Positions 52,155 through 61,857 of a stretch of 64,000 bases of DNA are shown one piece after another. Both the position numbers and the translations under genes were made by a program. The notes under the pieces were generated by a model that did no database searches, was not told the origin of the DNA, and worked only from the letters and a program-made list of their open reading frames with translations. The stretch is from Shiraia sp. slf14 (taxonomy: Eukaryota > Ascomycota > Dothideomycetes > Pleosporales > Shiraiaceae), in the NCBI GenBank assembly GCA_000498155.1, contig AXZN01000022.1:1-64000 (forward strand). Reading direction: 5' to 3'. Numbering within the stretch: the stretch's first letter is position 1; each line of letters begins with the position of its first letter.

Positions 52155-53534
52155 TCATGCACCTGCACCCTCGCCGTCCAACAGCTTTTTCGCCCTATGC
52201 ACCTGCCCCACCAAATCCTCATGCCACAACCATTTGAAAGCCTCTTCAACCCTCCCCTTCAACTTCTCAACGTCATCACCCACACCCTGCAGCATAAACG
52301 CATACCCCAAATACACTTCTCGGCTAGTTTTCACCACCATCTGGGTCCTCGGCCTTCGGACCATATCGTACGCCCAGAATGCTCGCGAGATGTCTTGATC
52401 GTCTACCCCTCCTCGGATTCGGACTTCTGCAATCAAGCTACTAAGCACATACGCATCCTCCATCGCCATCCCCGCGCCCGCGCCTAGATGCGGTGTACTC
52501 GCGTGCGCGCTGTCACCTAGCAAGCACACCCTGTGCCGGAAATAAGGTTGCTCGTGTTGCAGGTCGAAAAGCCGCCATTTGGAGGGCAGTAAATGCCGTG
52601 CGGCGAGGTCGATTAGAGGCTCGAACCAACCGGCAAACTGCGCGCGCAAGTCGTGTGCGGTGGTGGGGACGGTCCATTCTTCGTGCGTGGTTATGTTTAC
52701 GGGATTGTTGTGGGCGTTGTCATCGTCGTGCGGCATTAGGACCATGTTGATGTAAGCTCCGTGCGAGATGGGGTAGGTGATAATGTATCCGCCATAGCCG
52801 CAGTAAATTTGGCCGTTGAGCGCGAGATGCGCGCCTAGAGATGCTTCGGCTTCTTGTCGGGGGACGACAGCGCGATAGGCGGATGTGTGGGCGTAGGATG
52901 GTTGGATGTTGGATGGGGCGTTGGGAGGAGATATGAAGTCTCGGACTTTGCTTTTAATCCCATCGCAGCCGATGACTGCGCTTGCAAGTATACTTGTTCC
53001 GTCTGAGAAATGTACTTTTACTGTTTGAGGGTCTAGGTCCTCTGCGCGGACGAATGTCTTGCTGAAGGTCGTTATGTCGGGTGGGAGTAAAGAGACGAGT
53101 TCTTCCATGAGGCGTGCGCGATGGATGCAACTTCGGGGTTTCACGCCCATTGATTGCGCGAGTTGAGGGTTCCATCTCTCCTCGAGATGGAAGAGTAGGT
53201 CTCCTGCTTTTGCACTTTCACCTCTTTTCCCACCAACCCCCCACCTCAAACTCGCAAACGTCCCCTCCCTCTCCCCATCCTCATTAAACGTAGCATGCCT
53301 CCGATACCCCTCTAACAACCTCTCATCGACCAACCCCAATGCCGCAACACTATTCACACCAAACGTCACCCCCGCGCCAATCTCGCTGAACGCCGCCGTC
53401 GACTCGTAGATGCGCACAGCGATGTTGCGTTTCAGAAGGCCAATCGCGAGCGCGAGACCGCCTAGGCCGCCGCCGATGATGGCGATGGGGTGGGGTGTAG
53501 TGCTGGTGGATGGTGGTGGGGATGAGGTGGCCAT
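52155..53534 (-). CDS. FAD-dependent monooxygenase (salicylate hydroxylase-like)
   Basis: Single exon on the minus strand, 459 aa. Class A flavoprotein monooxygenase: IAIIGGGLGGLALAIGL near the N-terminus (G21-x-G23-x-x-G26 dinucleotide fold), VRIYESTAAFSEIGAGVTFG, the DG motif (VIGCDGIKSKVRDFI), and the second FAD motif CLLGDSAHASTPHLGAGAGM followed by AMEDAYVLSSL. Salicylate hydroxylase and related single-component enzymes share this layout and hydroxylate aromatic substrates with NAD(P)H and O2; the real substrate cannot be read from sequence. The sense strand alternates C-rich and G/T-rich wobble blocks twice (flips near 53420, 52960 and 52520). Confidence 0.88.
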   Translation of the reverse strand: MATSSPPPSTSTTPHPIAIIGGGLGGLALAIGLLKRNIAVRIYESTAAFSEIGAGVTFGVNSVAALGLVDERLLEGYRRHATFNEDGEREGTFASLRWGVGGKRGESAKAGDLLFHLEERWNPQLAQSMGVKPRSCIHRARLMEELVSLLPPDITTFSKTFVRAEDLDPQTVKVHFSDGTSILASAVIGCDGIKSKVRDFISPPNAPSNIQPSYAHTSAYRAVVPRQEAEASLGAHLALNGQIYCGYGGYIITYPISHGAYINMVLMPHDDDNAHNNPVNITTHEEWTVPTTAHDLRAQFAGWFEPLIDLAARHLLPSKWRLFDLQHEQPYFRHRVCLLGDSAHASTPHLGAGAGMAMEDAYVLSSLIAEVRIRGGVDDQDISRAFWAYDMVRRPRTQMVVKTSREVYLGYAFMLQGVGDDVEKLKGRVEEAFKWLWHEDLVGQVHRAKKLLDGEGAGA

Positions 53535-53977
53535 TGAGGGAGGTGCATTGTGGGGAGGGAAGGAAGGAAGGAAGGAAGGAAGGGGAAAGAGAAGGGTGAG
53601 ATGGGGGTAAGCGTGGGTGATGTAGGATCGACGGTGCAGATGTAATATGATGCGAGTAAGCTGGTCTTATGGGGATGCTAGTCAATGGGTCAAGGGTGTT
53701 TGAGATAGTAATCAGGGACCATGCTTAGTGTAAGTCGGCGGATATACTTAGCCTATCTTTAGTGCTGACTTCGTTGGTAGACTAACATCAGAATTGGAAA
53801 TGGGAAGATATTGCAGTAGTGATTGAAATATTTCATTAATAAACTTGTACTGGGCATAAATGTCTAATCTAGAATCTGTCTAACACATTAAATTCACGGG
53901 ATATCAACGTCGTTATCGTCAACAGAGGTATCCCAAACGCCCAATCGGTGGTATCTCTCATCATCATCTATAATTAT
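53535..53977. other. intergenic with tetranucleotide repeat
   Basis: 443 nt: 5' flank of the monooxygenase and 3' flank of FAS beta. Holds a GGAA repeat at about 53557-53584, directly upstream of the monooxygenase start. AT-rich from 53760. Confidence 0.45.
53557..53584. repeat. (GGAA)n microsatellite
   Basis: About seven GGAA/AAGG units on the plus strand, i.e. TTCC repeats in the probable 5' leader of the FAD monooxygenase, 22 nt before its ATG. Confidence 0.75.
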
Positions 53978-56900
53978 TTATGCCGCCGCAGTTGACTCGT
54001 CCTTTTCTTCATACTTCTCCCAGTTGGCCAAAATGTTGCCAATCTTGGGTGAGTTTGTGAGCCTGTATACGTCCTCAAAGTACTCCTTGGTGAGCGCAAA
54101 TGGCTTCGCAGTGACGTTGGGAATGTACTTTCCAATCAGCTTGGAAGGATCAATCGAAGTCTTGTGAATCTTCTTGAGCAAGAAGCTTCGGAAAGGCTTG
54201 ACACCAGAGCGAAGGAAGGTGCTGTGGAATGGCACATCGATGCCCTTGAGCGGGATGGTGGCGAATCCACGCTGAAGGTCCAGAGGCTTGGGCTTGGCCT
54301 CTGTCTGCTCGGCACAGCCCTTGATGATCTCAACAAGGTGTGCCTTGACGTCCTCGAGCGACATGTTCTGCATGAGCGCCTGAATGTCAATCTTCTGTTG
54401 CTTGAGGTAGTTCAAGACATTGGTAAGGCAGTCCAAAGCTCGGAGATCACCAGCAGCGACGTACTGCATGTTGGCGATGTTGTAGTTGACAATCTCAAGC
54501 AACCAGCCCGTCTGCTCTGCAATGTTCTCGACAACGTACTGCAGTGCCTGCTCGTTGAATGTCTTGGAGATACGGCTAGGGTTGACAGCGCACATGGAGT
54601 AATTGGAACGGCCAGTCTCGTCACGTTCGACGGCAACCTGCATGGTGAGACCGCGATAGAACACGACTGAGACCAAGCTCTCGATAGGCATAACTTCAGC
54701 CAATGCAGCCAGAGCGGAGTACTCTCCAAGAGAGTGACCAGCGAATGTGCTGTCACGTTGGACAAGACCCTTGGCGCGCATATCCTCGAACGAGGCCTTC
54801 TCCATCAAGGTCAAAGCTGGCTGGGTGAACTGAGTAGCCGAGAGGAGACCGGTTGGCGATCGGTAGGTGTAGGAAGTTGTGTTCTCATCAATCTCCTTGA
54901 AGATCTTCTCTGACTTGATGGATCCATCAGCTGTGACCGTCTCGAAGGTCATGGACATATAGTTCTGTCGGATCGCCTTTCCTCGAGGGCCACCAAAGTG
55001 GATAGTGAGCTCCTTGGGGTTATTCTTGACAATGTTGGTGATGGCAAAACCTGAGCAAATTAATACAAGCAGACACACATAAAGAATTTGGAACTTACCA
55101 TAGTTGTCCATGAAGTGCTTATCAGCACGGTCCCAGACTTCCTTGGCAACATCGCTGCTGTTGTACAGATCCATACCCATACCTTGCTCCTGCGAACCCT
55201 GACCAGTGAAGACGTACGAAGTGGTAGGTTGCTCGACCTCGGCTTCACCAAGGAGAACCTTGTCCTCTGTCTCCTTGTTGCTGACTTCGATCTTTATGAT
55301 CTTGCGACCAGAAACCATGCCTACGTGCTGGAGCTTCACATCAAGCATATCGTCGGGAAGTACCATGCCAACCAGGTTGACGTGGTAGCTCCTTACGCGA
55401 CCAATGTTGTTCTCGGCTGCCCAAGTCTCGACCAAGCTTCGGACGGCGGCACTGGAGTACATACCGTGGGTGATGGTGCCTGGTAAGTTGGCATAGCTAG
55501 CAAAGACGCGAGAAACGTGAATAGGATTGTAATCTCCAGACACACGGGCATAGTTCTCGTTGGAGGTAGGTGCCTTTAGGCTCAAAGGAGTCTTTCCGTG
55601 CAGAGGAATGGGGTTCTCGAAGTGGACGGGCTGGTCGATGGCTGAGCCGTTGCGCTCCAAGTAGTCGATGACAGGATTGCCAAAAGCAGTACCAGACTGG
55701 TAGTTGACAGAAGCAATGGTGATGATCTCCTTGGTGGGGAGCTCAAGAAGAACCTCACCGATGGTCTCAATCGAGGAGAAGGCAGTCTTGTTCTTATAGC
55801 GCGAGAAAGTCTCAAGCTTGAACATGAGAGTTTTGTTCAAGAGATCAATCTCTGGCTCCTCAAAGTTGAACCACTCCTTTGATCGAAGGATGGCCACATC
55901 CTTGCTTGTAGCGAGGTGAAGCTGCATAGGCTTCTCCTGCTTCCTTTGGAATGTGTTCTCAAAGTCGTCATACGCGCCACGGTACAAAAACTGGCTGGTA
56001 ACCTCCATGACAGGCTCATTGTTACGAGTAATGGTGCCACAAACTTCAACCATCTTTCCGGACTCTTGATTGATGACTGCATTGATCTGGGCCGTGGTGT
56101 CCAAGACGTCGCCCTTCTTTAGCGGCTCTGCACCTGGGATCATGCGGAAGCCGTTGGAGAGATGGACAAGCTTGAGCAGGTCACCATCAATGGCACGGGG
56201 GAAGATGGGCTTAGTGATTGCCTTCCAGCCAACAACAATGGCGAAGTCCATGGGAGCGAAAACCTCTTTGCCGGGACGATCGACAAAGGCTTCGCCAGTG
56301 TTACCAACAGCATGAACGAAATCGTTGATAGCTTCGCTTGTTACAGTGGCACGACCACCGTCGAAAGTGGAAGCGACAGAAGCCTCGAATGGGCAGTCCT
56401 CGGCACCGAACCAGATCTTGTAATAGAATTCCTTGATGCGGTCATTGCGCGCCTCCATCACTTCGTGGATCGGGGCGTAGCCAGTGTCAGGGCGGTAAGT
56501 AAACCTGAATGGCATAGCAACAGGCTGCTTGAGTGCAGTGCGCTCTTCATACAGGTTGAGCAGGATCTCATTGTCTTCGGTCAAGCTAACATCGATAGTC
56601 TTGATCAACTTATTGGATGCGCTGACTTCCTTGACGACAATGGTAGTATTGGCGGGATCATTGGGGTTGTTGATCTCCACAATCATGCCAGGAGTGGGAG
56701 CAAAGATCCTTGTAGTAGGGTTGGTCTGGAAACGTTGGCCCTGTACGAAGATATCTGCAGTGAAGAAGGCGTGTCTCCATGAGTAAGTAGTGCCAGCCAA
56801 GAGTTGGAGCCATGCCTGTGGTTCTGGCATTGTAGCGTTGGCTGCAGCTGATAGACGGTAGATAGTCTTCGTCTCCAGTTCTGACACGGTAAGGCCGTCG

Positions 56901-59900
56901 ACCTCAAGACCTTCTTCGGCTGCCAAAAGGTTGCTGCCAAAGTATTCAATGACCGGCACCTTCGACTCATCGCCACCGTAGACGTCCCGCAATAGATATT
57001 CGATGTGGCCTTCGTGTACTCCATCAAGGATCTCCTTTACGGGCTCGTCCACCTTGGTGGAGTATTTGACAGCCATTGGTCCTTGAAGAATACAAGTCCT
57101 GCCAACGTCTTGATCCACAACAGCGTCCAAATCTTCAGACTGCCACAGCGAATCCTTCTTGAAGAAGAATTCAAAAGTGTCATCAAGGACTGGCACAAAT
57201 GGCACGGGCTTCTGCCCTCGGCGCTGGCAGAGGAGCAGGAAGTGCTGGACGTCTTGAGCATTGATCAACTGTTGATCAGCCTCAGGGTAGGTATCAAGGA
57301 CCTTCTTCACGGTCGGGAAAGGATCATTAAGCTCCTCGTAGCTCTGGATGAGGGACTCATTGCTGGCCTTGCTGAAACGCTCCTCCAAACGTCGGATAAA
57401 GTCACCAGTCAACCTCTTCAAGCTTTGGTCGATCCATCGTGACTGATGCTTCACGTACATGAGCTCCACCATGCGTTGGACGACTTCTGCGTAAGTCATA
57501 TCTTCCAGATCTACAGACTCGCCACGCTTGTTCTTGCCAAACCAGACCTTCTGGAAATCCTTGTTCAATTTCTCAATGATGTACTCGCGCATCTTCTTGA
57601 GTTCAGGGATACGCTTGGCCTTGTCCAGGCTGAAGATTTTCTGATCCATCTCATGCCAGAAAATGACACCACGAGTGGCAAGTTTGTGAATTGGCTCACC
57701 CATTTCAGAACGGACAGTGATGACACCGCCAGCTGGTCCCTTGTAGGTCTTCTCCCAATCACTATCGTCAAGACCAGGAGCATCAACAATAGCTTGCTTG
57801 GCCATCTTCGATGTGTGGGCTTCTTTGGCAGTCATCATGCGGCTACCGAACAAGCAACCGTCGAATGGCATGGGTGGGTAGCCGAAGCCAGTCGACCACT
57901 CACCCGTGAGGTAAGGGTATGTGTCTTCCGCACCACCAAAGCCAGAACCTGCGACAAGAATCAAGTTGTCGCACTTGCGAAGTCGACTGTACATTTGCAG
58001 GATAGGCTGGTGGAAATCTTCGAAAGAGTGATGACCACCACCACGGCCTCCAGTCCATTGAAGCAGGACAGGGAATGTGGGATTTGCCTTTGCGATGTTG
58101 ATAGTCTGCTGAATGGCCTCTACCGAGCCGGGCTTGAAAGCAATGTGCTTGATGCCAAGAGTCTGGATGTACTCGTTGGCTACTTCAATAGAGGGCACAC
58201 CAGCACCAATGGTCAAACCCTCGATGGGAACGCCGTCAGCTCTGAGTTTGGCCAATAGTGGAATCTGCCAGCCCATGGCACGGGGGTTGACGTAGATCAA
58301 GTTGATGGTGATACCACGGCCAGCTGGAATAGCCTTTTCGACCTTGCTAATAGCGGCAGTCATTGTCTTTTCGTTGTAGTAACCGCCACCAGCAAGCTCA
58401 ATCTCGTAGCCAGCATTCATAGTGGCAGCTACAAAATCCCAGGGGACTGTGCAGGGTGTCATGCCAGCAACCATGACTGGAGGAAGACCCAACATTCTGC
58501 TCATCTTGGTGTCGACGTAGGTTTGGCCAGTAGAAGTCTTGACAAGACGAGGGCCATGCTCCTTCACCCAGTCCACAGCGTACTTGACGGCATGCTCAGA
58601 GTCACGGTCAAAGATCTCAGGCTTGTAGCCCACTTCGGGGTTTTGTCCGTCAATGGCACCAGCCAGGATGACACGAACACCTGTTCCATCCTTGTTACGG
58701 TTGGTGAGGACGCCGAGACCCGAAATACCACCAGGACCAAAGTCAAGGATATGGGTAGCTCTGGGGAACACGGTAGCCTTCTCCCACTCCACTGAGTCAT
58801 GTGTAATCATGTTGACCAAGCGTGGCACGATGTTGTCGGAACCATCTTCGCGGATGTCCTCACCAGTATGAGTATCGAACATGGGTACGCCAAGGTCACT
58901 GGCGGCAATTTTAATGCCCTTGAGGTCATCCTCGAGCTGCTTCGTCGCGCCGGCGAGATAGGGGCTGTGGAAGGGAGCGGTGATGGGCAAGAAGCGGTTG
59001 ACAAAGCGAACTTTACGCTCAGTGAAGGGAATCCTGGTCTGGTCAAGGCCAGTGGGTGCTTTGACTTTTCGCAGACGCAGATTGAGACCGTAAAGCGAGA
59101 TGGGAGGACCAGTAATGACAAAGTTGCGTGCACTGTTTACGAGCGAGATAGCAATGTGTCTATCTTCGGGCAAATGGGCGTTGGTCGCGTCAATGTGGTC
59201 TTGTACTGCCTTTCTTGACAGATCTCGAATAGACAACATGGGCGTTGGTGTACCTTCGCCATTGTCTACCGAATCTTGCAGCACTGATGGAGCCAGCGAT
59301 GTGCGTGGGAACGCCTGCTGGCTGCGAGTACCGATCCAGAAGAGAATCTCAATCGCCTTCTTTGCAGACTTTTGGAACGTCTCCCAGTTTTTAGCTTCTG
59401 CAATTGCTGCTGCTGTAACAACACCCTGAGAGTGACCAGTCACACCAGCAAATCTGCCGCGCACTTGGCCAGGATGGCTACCGAGCACTCTGCATGTTAC
59501 CACAAAGTGTGCCAGCTGAGTCAATCCGATCAAGGGCAGACTGACTGGCGCTGAGACAAGGTAGTCGGTATCGGGCTGTGACTCGCGGTTGTTCAGCCAT
59601 CGCATGACATCCAAACCCTTGGAGTAGAGCTTCTCCGCGCGTGGATCGCGAGAAAGCTGCAGCAGATGCTGAGCCTCGGACAAAATGAAGTCCTCCACAA
59701 ATGAATTGTAGGTATTGTAAATCTCACGGAGTTCGTCGAAATATTCCTCGATGTTGCCCTGGCCGCCCAAGACGGCGTAGATGACAGCATTTCCGTCGTC
59801 GACTTCGCGGAAGAGCGCCGAGTCGTGGGGCTTGATGGGCCTCTCGGCTGCCAGTCGGGCGGCGTAGTATGAGCGCACTAGGACGAGCTTCTTTTCGGTG

Positions 59901-60298
59901 ATGCCAGGAAGCGATGCGGCCAACGCATGCACCTCGTTGCCCCGCAGGAAGGCACGTTCGAACTCGGTCAAGACGAGCTTCAGCACCTCCTCAAAGGTAT
60001 CTGGGTCATCGCCTTCCTCTACCTCGTTGGCAATGAAGCCAAGGTACCGTGCGACCAATTCTGGTACTGATGAGGGCTCGTCATCCTGGGCGAGTTCATC
60101 TGTGGGTTCGGGAAGAGTTGACTTGAAGGTGTCCTTCAATTGCTGGGCGGTGAAGTGGAGGGCGGTGGGAACGAGGAGAGTGTACTCGAGCGAGCCATGG
60201 GAGAGGATGAGGGGACGAAGATTGGCAGCAGAGCGTGGGGTTGAGATGCCCGTCTGCTGGCCTGAGCCGTACATGTTGGTGAGGGACTTGAGTGGCAT
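53978..60298 (-). CDS. FAS1: fatty acid synthase subunit beta
   Basis: Minus strand, exons 60298-55099 and 55050-53978; 6273 nt, 2090 aa, the usual length. The 48-nt intron keeps the frame open if unspliced, but splicing restores DNYGFAITNIVK. Domain order: acetyltransferase (GHSQG, Ser290), enoyl reductase (GRGGGHHSFEDFHQPIL near residue 750), dehydratase, and malonyl/palmitoyl transferase (GHSLGEYSA, Ser1840). With the alpha chain it forms the alpha6-beta6 cytosolic complex that makes palmitoyl- and stearoyl-CoA. The frame is open up to 60577, but the sequence before MPLKSLTNMYGSGQ is unlike the family, so I start at 60298. No PKS gene is in view, so I read it as the primary-metabolism enzyme. 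Confidence 0.96.
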   Translation of the reverse strand: MPLKSLTNMYGSGQQTGISTPRSAANLRPLILSHGSLEYTLLVPTALHFTAQQLKDTFKSTLPEPTDELAQDDEPSSVPELVARYLGFIANEVEEGDDPDTFEEVLKLVLTEFERAFLRGNEVHALAASLPGITEKKLVLVRSYYAARLAAERPIKPHDSALFREVDDGNAVIYAVLGGQGNIEEYFDELREIYNTYNSFVEDFILSEAQHLLQLSRDPRAEKLYSKGLDVMRWLNNRESQPDTDYLVSAPVSLPLIGLTQLAHFVVTCRVLGSHPGQVRGRFAGVTGHSQGVVTAAAIAEAKNWETFQKSAKKAIEILFWIGTRSQQAFPRTSLAPSVLQDSVDNGEGTPTPMLSIRDLSRKAVQDHIDATNAHLPEDRHIAISLVNSARNFVITGPPISLYGLNLRLRKVKAPTGLDQTRIPFTERKVRFVNRFLPITAPFHSPYLAGATKQLEDDLKGIKIAASDLGVPMFDTHTGEDIREDGSDNIVPRLVNMITHDSVEWEKATVFPRATHILDFGPGGISGLGVLTNRNKDGTGVRVILAGAIDGQNPEVGYKPEIFDRDSEHAVKYAVDWVKEHGPRLVKTSTGQTYVDTKMSRMLGLPPVMVAGMTPCTVPWDFVAATMNAGYEIELAGGGYYNEKTMTAAISKVEKAIPAGRGITINLIYVNPRAMGWQIPLLAKLRADGVPIEGLTIGAGVPSIEVANEYIQTLGIKHIAFKPGSVEAIQQTINIAKANPTFPVLLQWTGGRGGGHHSFEDFHQPILQMYSRLRKCDNLILVAGSGFGGAEDTYPYLTGEWSTGFGYPPMPFDGCLFGSRMMTAKEAHTSKMAKQAIVDAPGLDDSDWEKTYKGPAGGVITVRSEMGEPIHKLATRGVIFWHEMDQKIFSLDKAKRIPELKKMREYIIEKLNKDFQKVWFGKNKRGESVDLEDMTYAEVVQRMVELMYVKHQSRWIDQSLKRLTGDFIRRLEERFSKASNESLIQSYEELNDPFPTVKKVLDTYPEADQQLINAQDVQHFLLLCQRRGQKPVPFVPVLDDTFEFFFKKDSLWQSEDLDAVVDQDVGRTCILQGPMAVKYSTKVDEPVKEILDGVHEGHIEYLLRDVYGGDESKVPVIEYFGSNLLAAEEGLEVDGLTVSELETKTIYRLSAAANATMPEPQAWLQLLAGTTYSWRHAFFTADIFVQGQRFQTNPTTRIFAPTPGMIVEINNPNDPANTTIVVKEVSASNKLIKTIDVSLTEDNEILLNLYEERTALKQPVAMPFRFTYRPDTGYAPIHEVMEARNDRIKEFYYKIWFGAEDCPFEASVASTFDGGRATVTSEAINDFVHAVGNTGEAFVDRPGKEVFAPMDFAIVVGWKAITKPIFPRAIDGDLLKLVHLSNGFRMIPGAEPLKKGDVLDTTAQINAVINQESGKMVEVCGTITRNNEPVMEVTSQFLYRGAYDDFENTFQRKQEKPMQLHLATSKDVAILRSKEWFNFEEPEIDLLNKTLMFKLETFSRYKNKTAFSSIETIGEVLLELPTKEIITIASVNYQSGTAFGNPVIDYLERNGSAIDQPVHFENPIPLHGKTPLSLKAPTSNENYARVSGDYNPIHVSRVFASYANLPGTITHGMYSSAAVRSLVETWAAENNIGRVRSYHVNLVGMVLPDDMLDVKLQHVGMVSGRKIIKIEVSNKETEDKVLLGEAEVEQPTTSYVFTGQGSQEQGMGMDLYNSSDVAKEVWDRADKHFMDNYGKFQILYVCLLVLICSGFAITNIVKNNPKELTIHFGGPRGKAIRQNYMSMTFETVTADGSIKSEKIFKEIDENTTSYTYRSPTGLLSATQFTQPALTLMEKASFEDMRAKGLVQRDSTFAGHSLGEYSALAALAEVMPIESLVSVVFYRGLTMQVAVERDETGRSNYSMCAVNPSRISKTFNEQALQYVVENIAEQTGWLLEIVNYNIANMQYVAAGDLRALDCLTNVLNYLKQQKIDIQALMQNMSLEDVKAHLVEIIKGCAEQTEAKPKPLDLQRGFATIPLKGIDVPFHSTFLRSGVKPFRSFLLKKIHKTSIDPSKLIGKYIPNVTAKPFALTKEYFEDVYRLTNSPKIGNILANWEKYEEKDESTAAA

Positions 60299-61857
60299 AT
60301 TAGCGATTGGTCGTGGAGAGCAGAAAAAGCTGAATTGGGCGGAGTGGAAAAAGCGTGCATACCTCGTAGGAGCGATGTAGTCAATTACAGATATACAAAG
60401 AGGGGGAAGGAGCGAAGTGCACAGGCAGGTGCGACTGGCATTGGGTGGTGAGCTTTCGTCTCGTGTGCAGTTTGGCGGGGAGAAAAGAGGGCAAGAGCAA
60501 CAGAGGGCAGTTTCCTGATGACATCTGCTGCCACTCTGGCTTTCTCGCAAGAAATTCTCAAACAAGACAGACAGCAAGCTTACCTATGACTAGAACCAGA
60601 CAGAAGCTAATCTGGCTGGTGGATGCTCGGGACTTGGTGTGGCACTGCGGTGAGCAGCTCCCTTGCAATTGTGGAGGATGGTGGTGGTGATGGGGAGAGT
60701 CGGATTGGCGTGGAGGTGACGAGAGCACGGCACAGGCAGCAGCAAAGCGGACAAAGGGTATATGAGGAGGAAGCTAGAGGAAAGGATTATGCAATTGGGC
60801 GGGGGCGCAGAAGGAGGGAAGAGTCGGGAGCAGAGCGATGCTGGCGTGGTTATTATCGCCGGCGAGCTGTTGAACAACTTTTTGCGTGCGAGCTCTCAGG
60901 GCCCGTCGCTGCTGGGACCCGCCGTGGTTGTTAGCGTGGACGCAGGGGTCGCGGTGCGGCGGAAGCATCGAGGGTGCAGGTTGGGGGAAATGGGATAGTC
61001 GTCGGCACTGGAGGGCCCATCACCCGGCCCAACCATGCCAGCCAACCACTGCCCATCCTTTTCCGCTATTATGTACTAGAGCTAGGACAGCCAGACTGAC
61101 AGCACCATGATGAAAAGACAAAGACCTGGCCCTAGGAAACTGTCCCCCCGACCCCGCATGCTTGACACGGCTGCCTATCGCTCGCCGTCCTCTTGGCTAC
61201 TACTGCTGTTGAGCCCGCTGTTGACACGGTTGCACTGCTGCTGACCGCCCGCGCTCGCAAGTCCCACCTCTTTGGCGTGCTGCCAGGCTTTCTCGTCTAG
61301 TCGTCGAGGTTGCGACCTGCAGGTCCGCCTGTTACGGCGAAATTTGTGTTGGGCCGGCTCCAAAAAGCATGGACGAGCTTTACCCTTGCAGGGGTCCCGT
61401 ACTTTTTAGGGCCCAGCCGAAAGATTTCCTCAACACGCAAGAGATAGAGAACGGCTGCTTGCTCTGCTGCTGCCTCTTCCTTTCCAACGAGTGTGTGAAA
61501 TCTTGTCAATGCGTTGAGGGCCCTGCTCTTCCTACAACTCCCGTCCTGTCTCTCCATCCCCCTACTACTCCCCCCAATAATTGCCCCATAACCCTACCCT
61601 ACCCTTCTCCCCGAAGCTTGCAAGCTTGCTGCTCCCTTTACCGACGAGTGACACCACTTGCTTTGCTCACAGACACTACTCTGCACGTCGCTCCTTCCCC
61701 CGACTGCAGGTCCTGCCTTCCCTCTCCCCACACCACCCACGCTAAAAAGATACCCTTCCTTCTATTTTGCTGAGATACCCACTGAGCTCCTCTGAGCTTC
61801 CACCACCACCCTCCTTTCTCTCCCTCTCCCCCCAATTGCTCCCCTACACCGCCCACC
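60299..61857. promoter_or_regulatory. shared divergent FAS1/FAS2 promoter region
   Basis: 1.56 kb between the two FAS start codons. On the FAS beta side, GTAAGC at about 60582 and GTATGC at about 60361 (minus strand) look like 5' UTR splice donors. On the alpha side 61500-61857 is strongly pyrimidine-rich, typical of a long leader of a highly expressed fungal gene. Short frames here have no domains. Joint regulation of the two subunits is expected from the layout but not shown. Confidence 0.55.

Noticed and set aside
57446..58258. 270-codon plus-strand frame
   Set aside because: Antisense to the enoyl reductase part of FAS beta; no domain, a shadow of a long GC-balanced gene.
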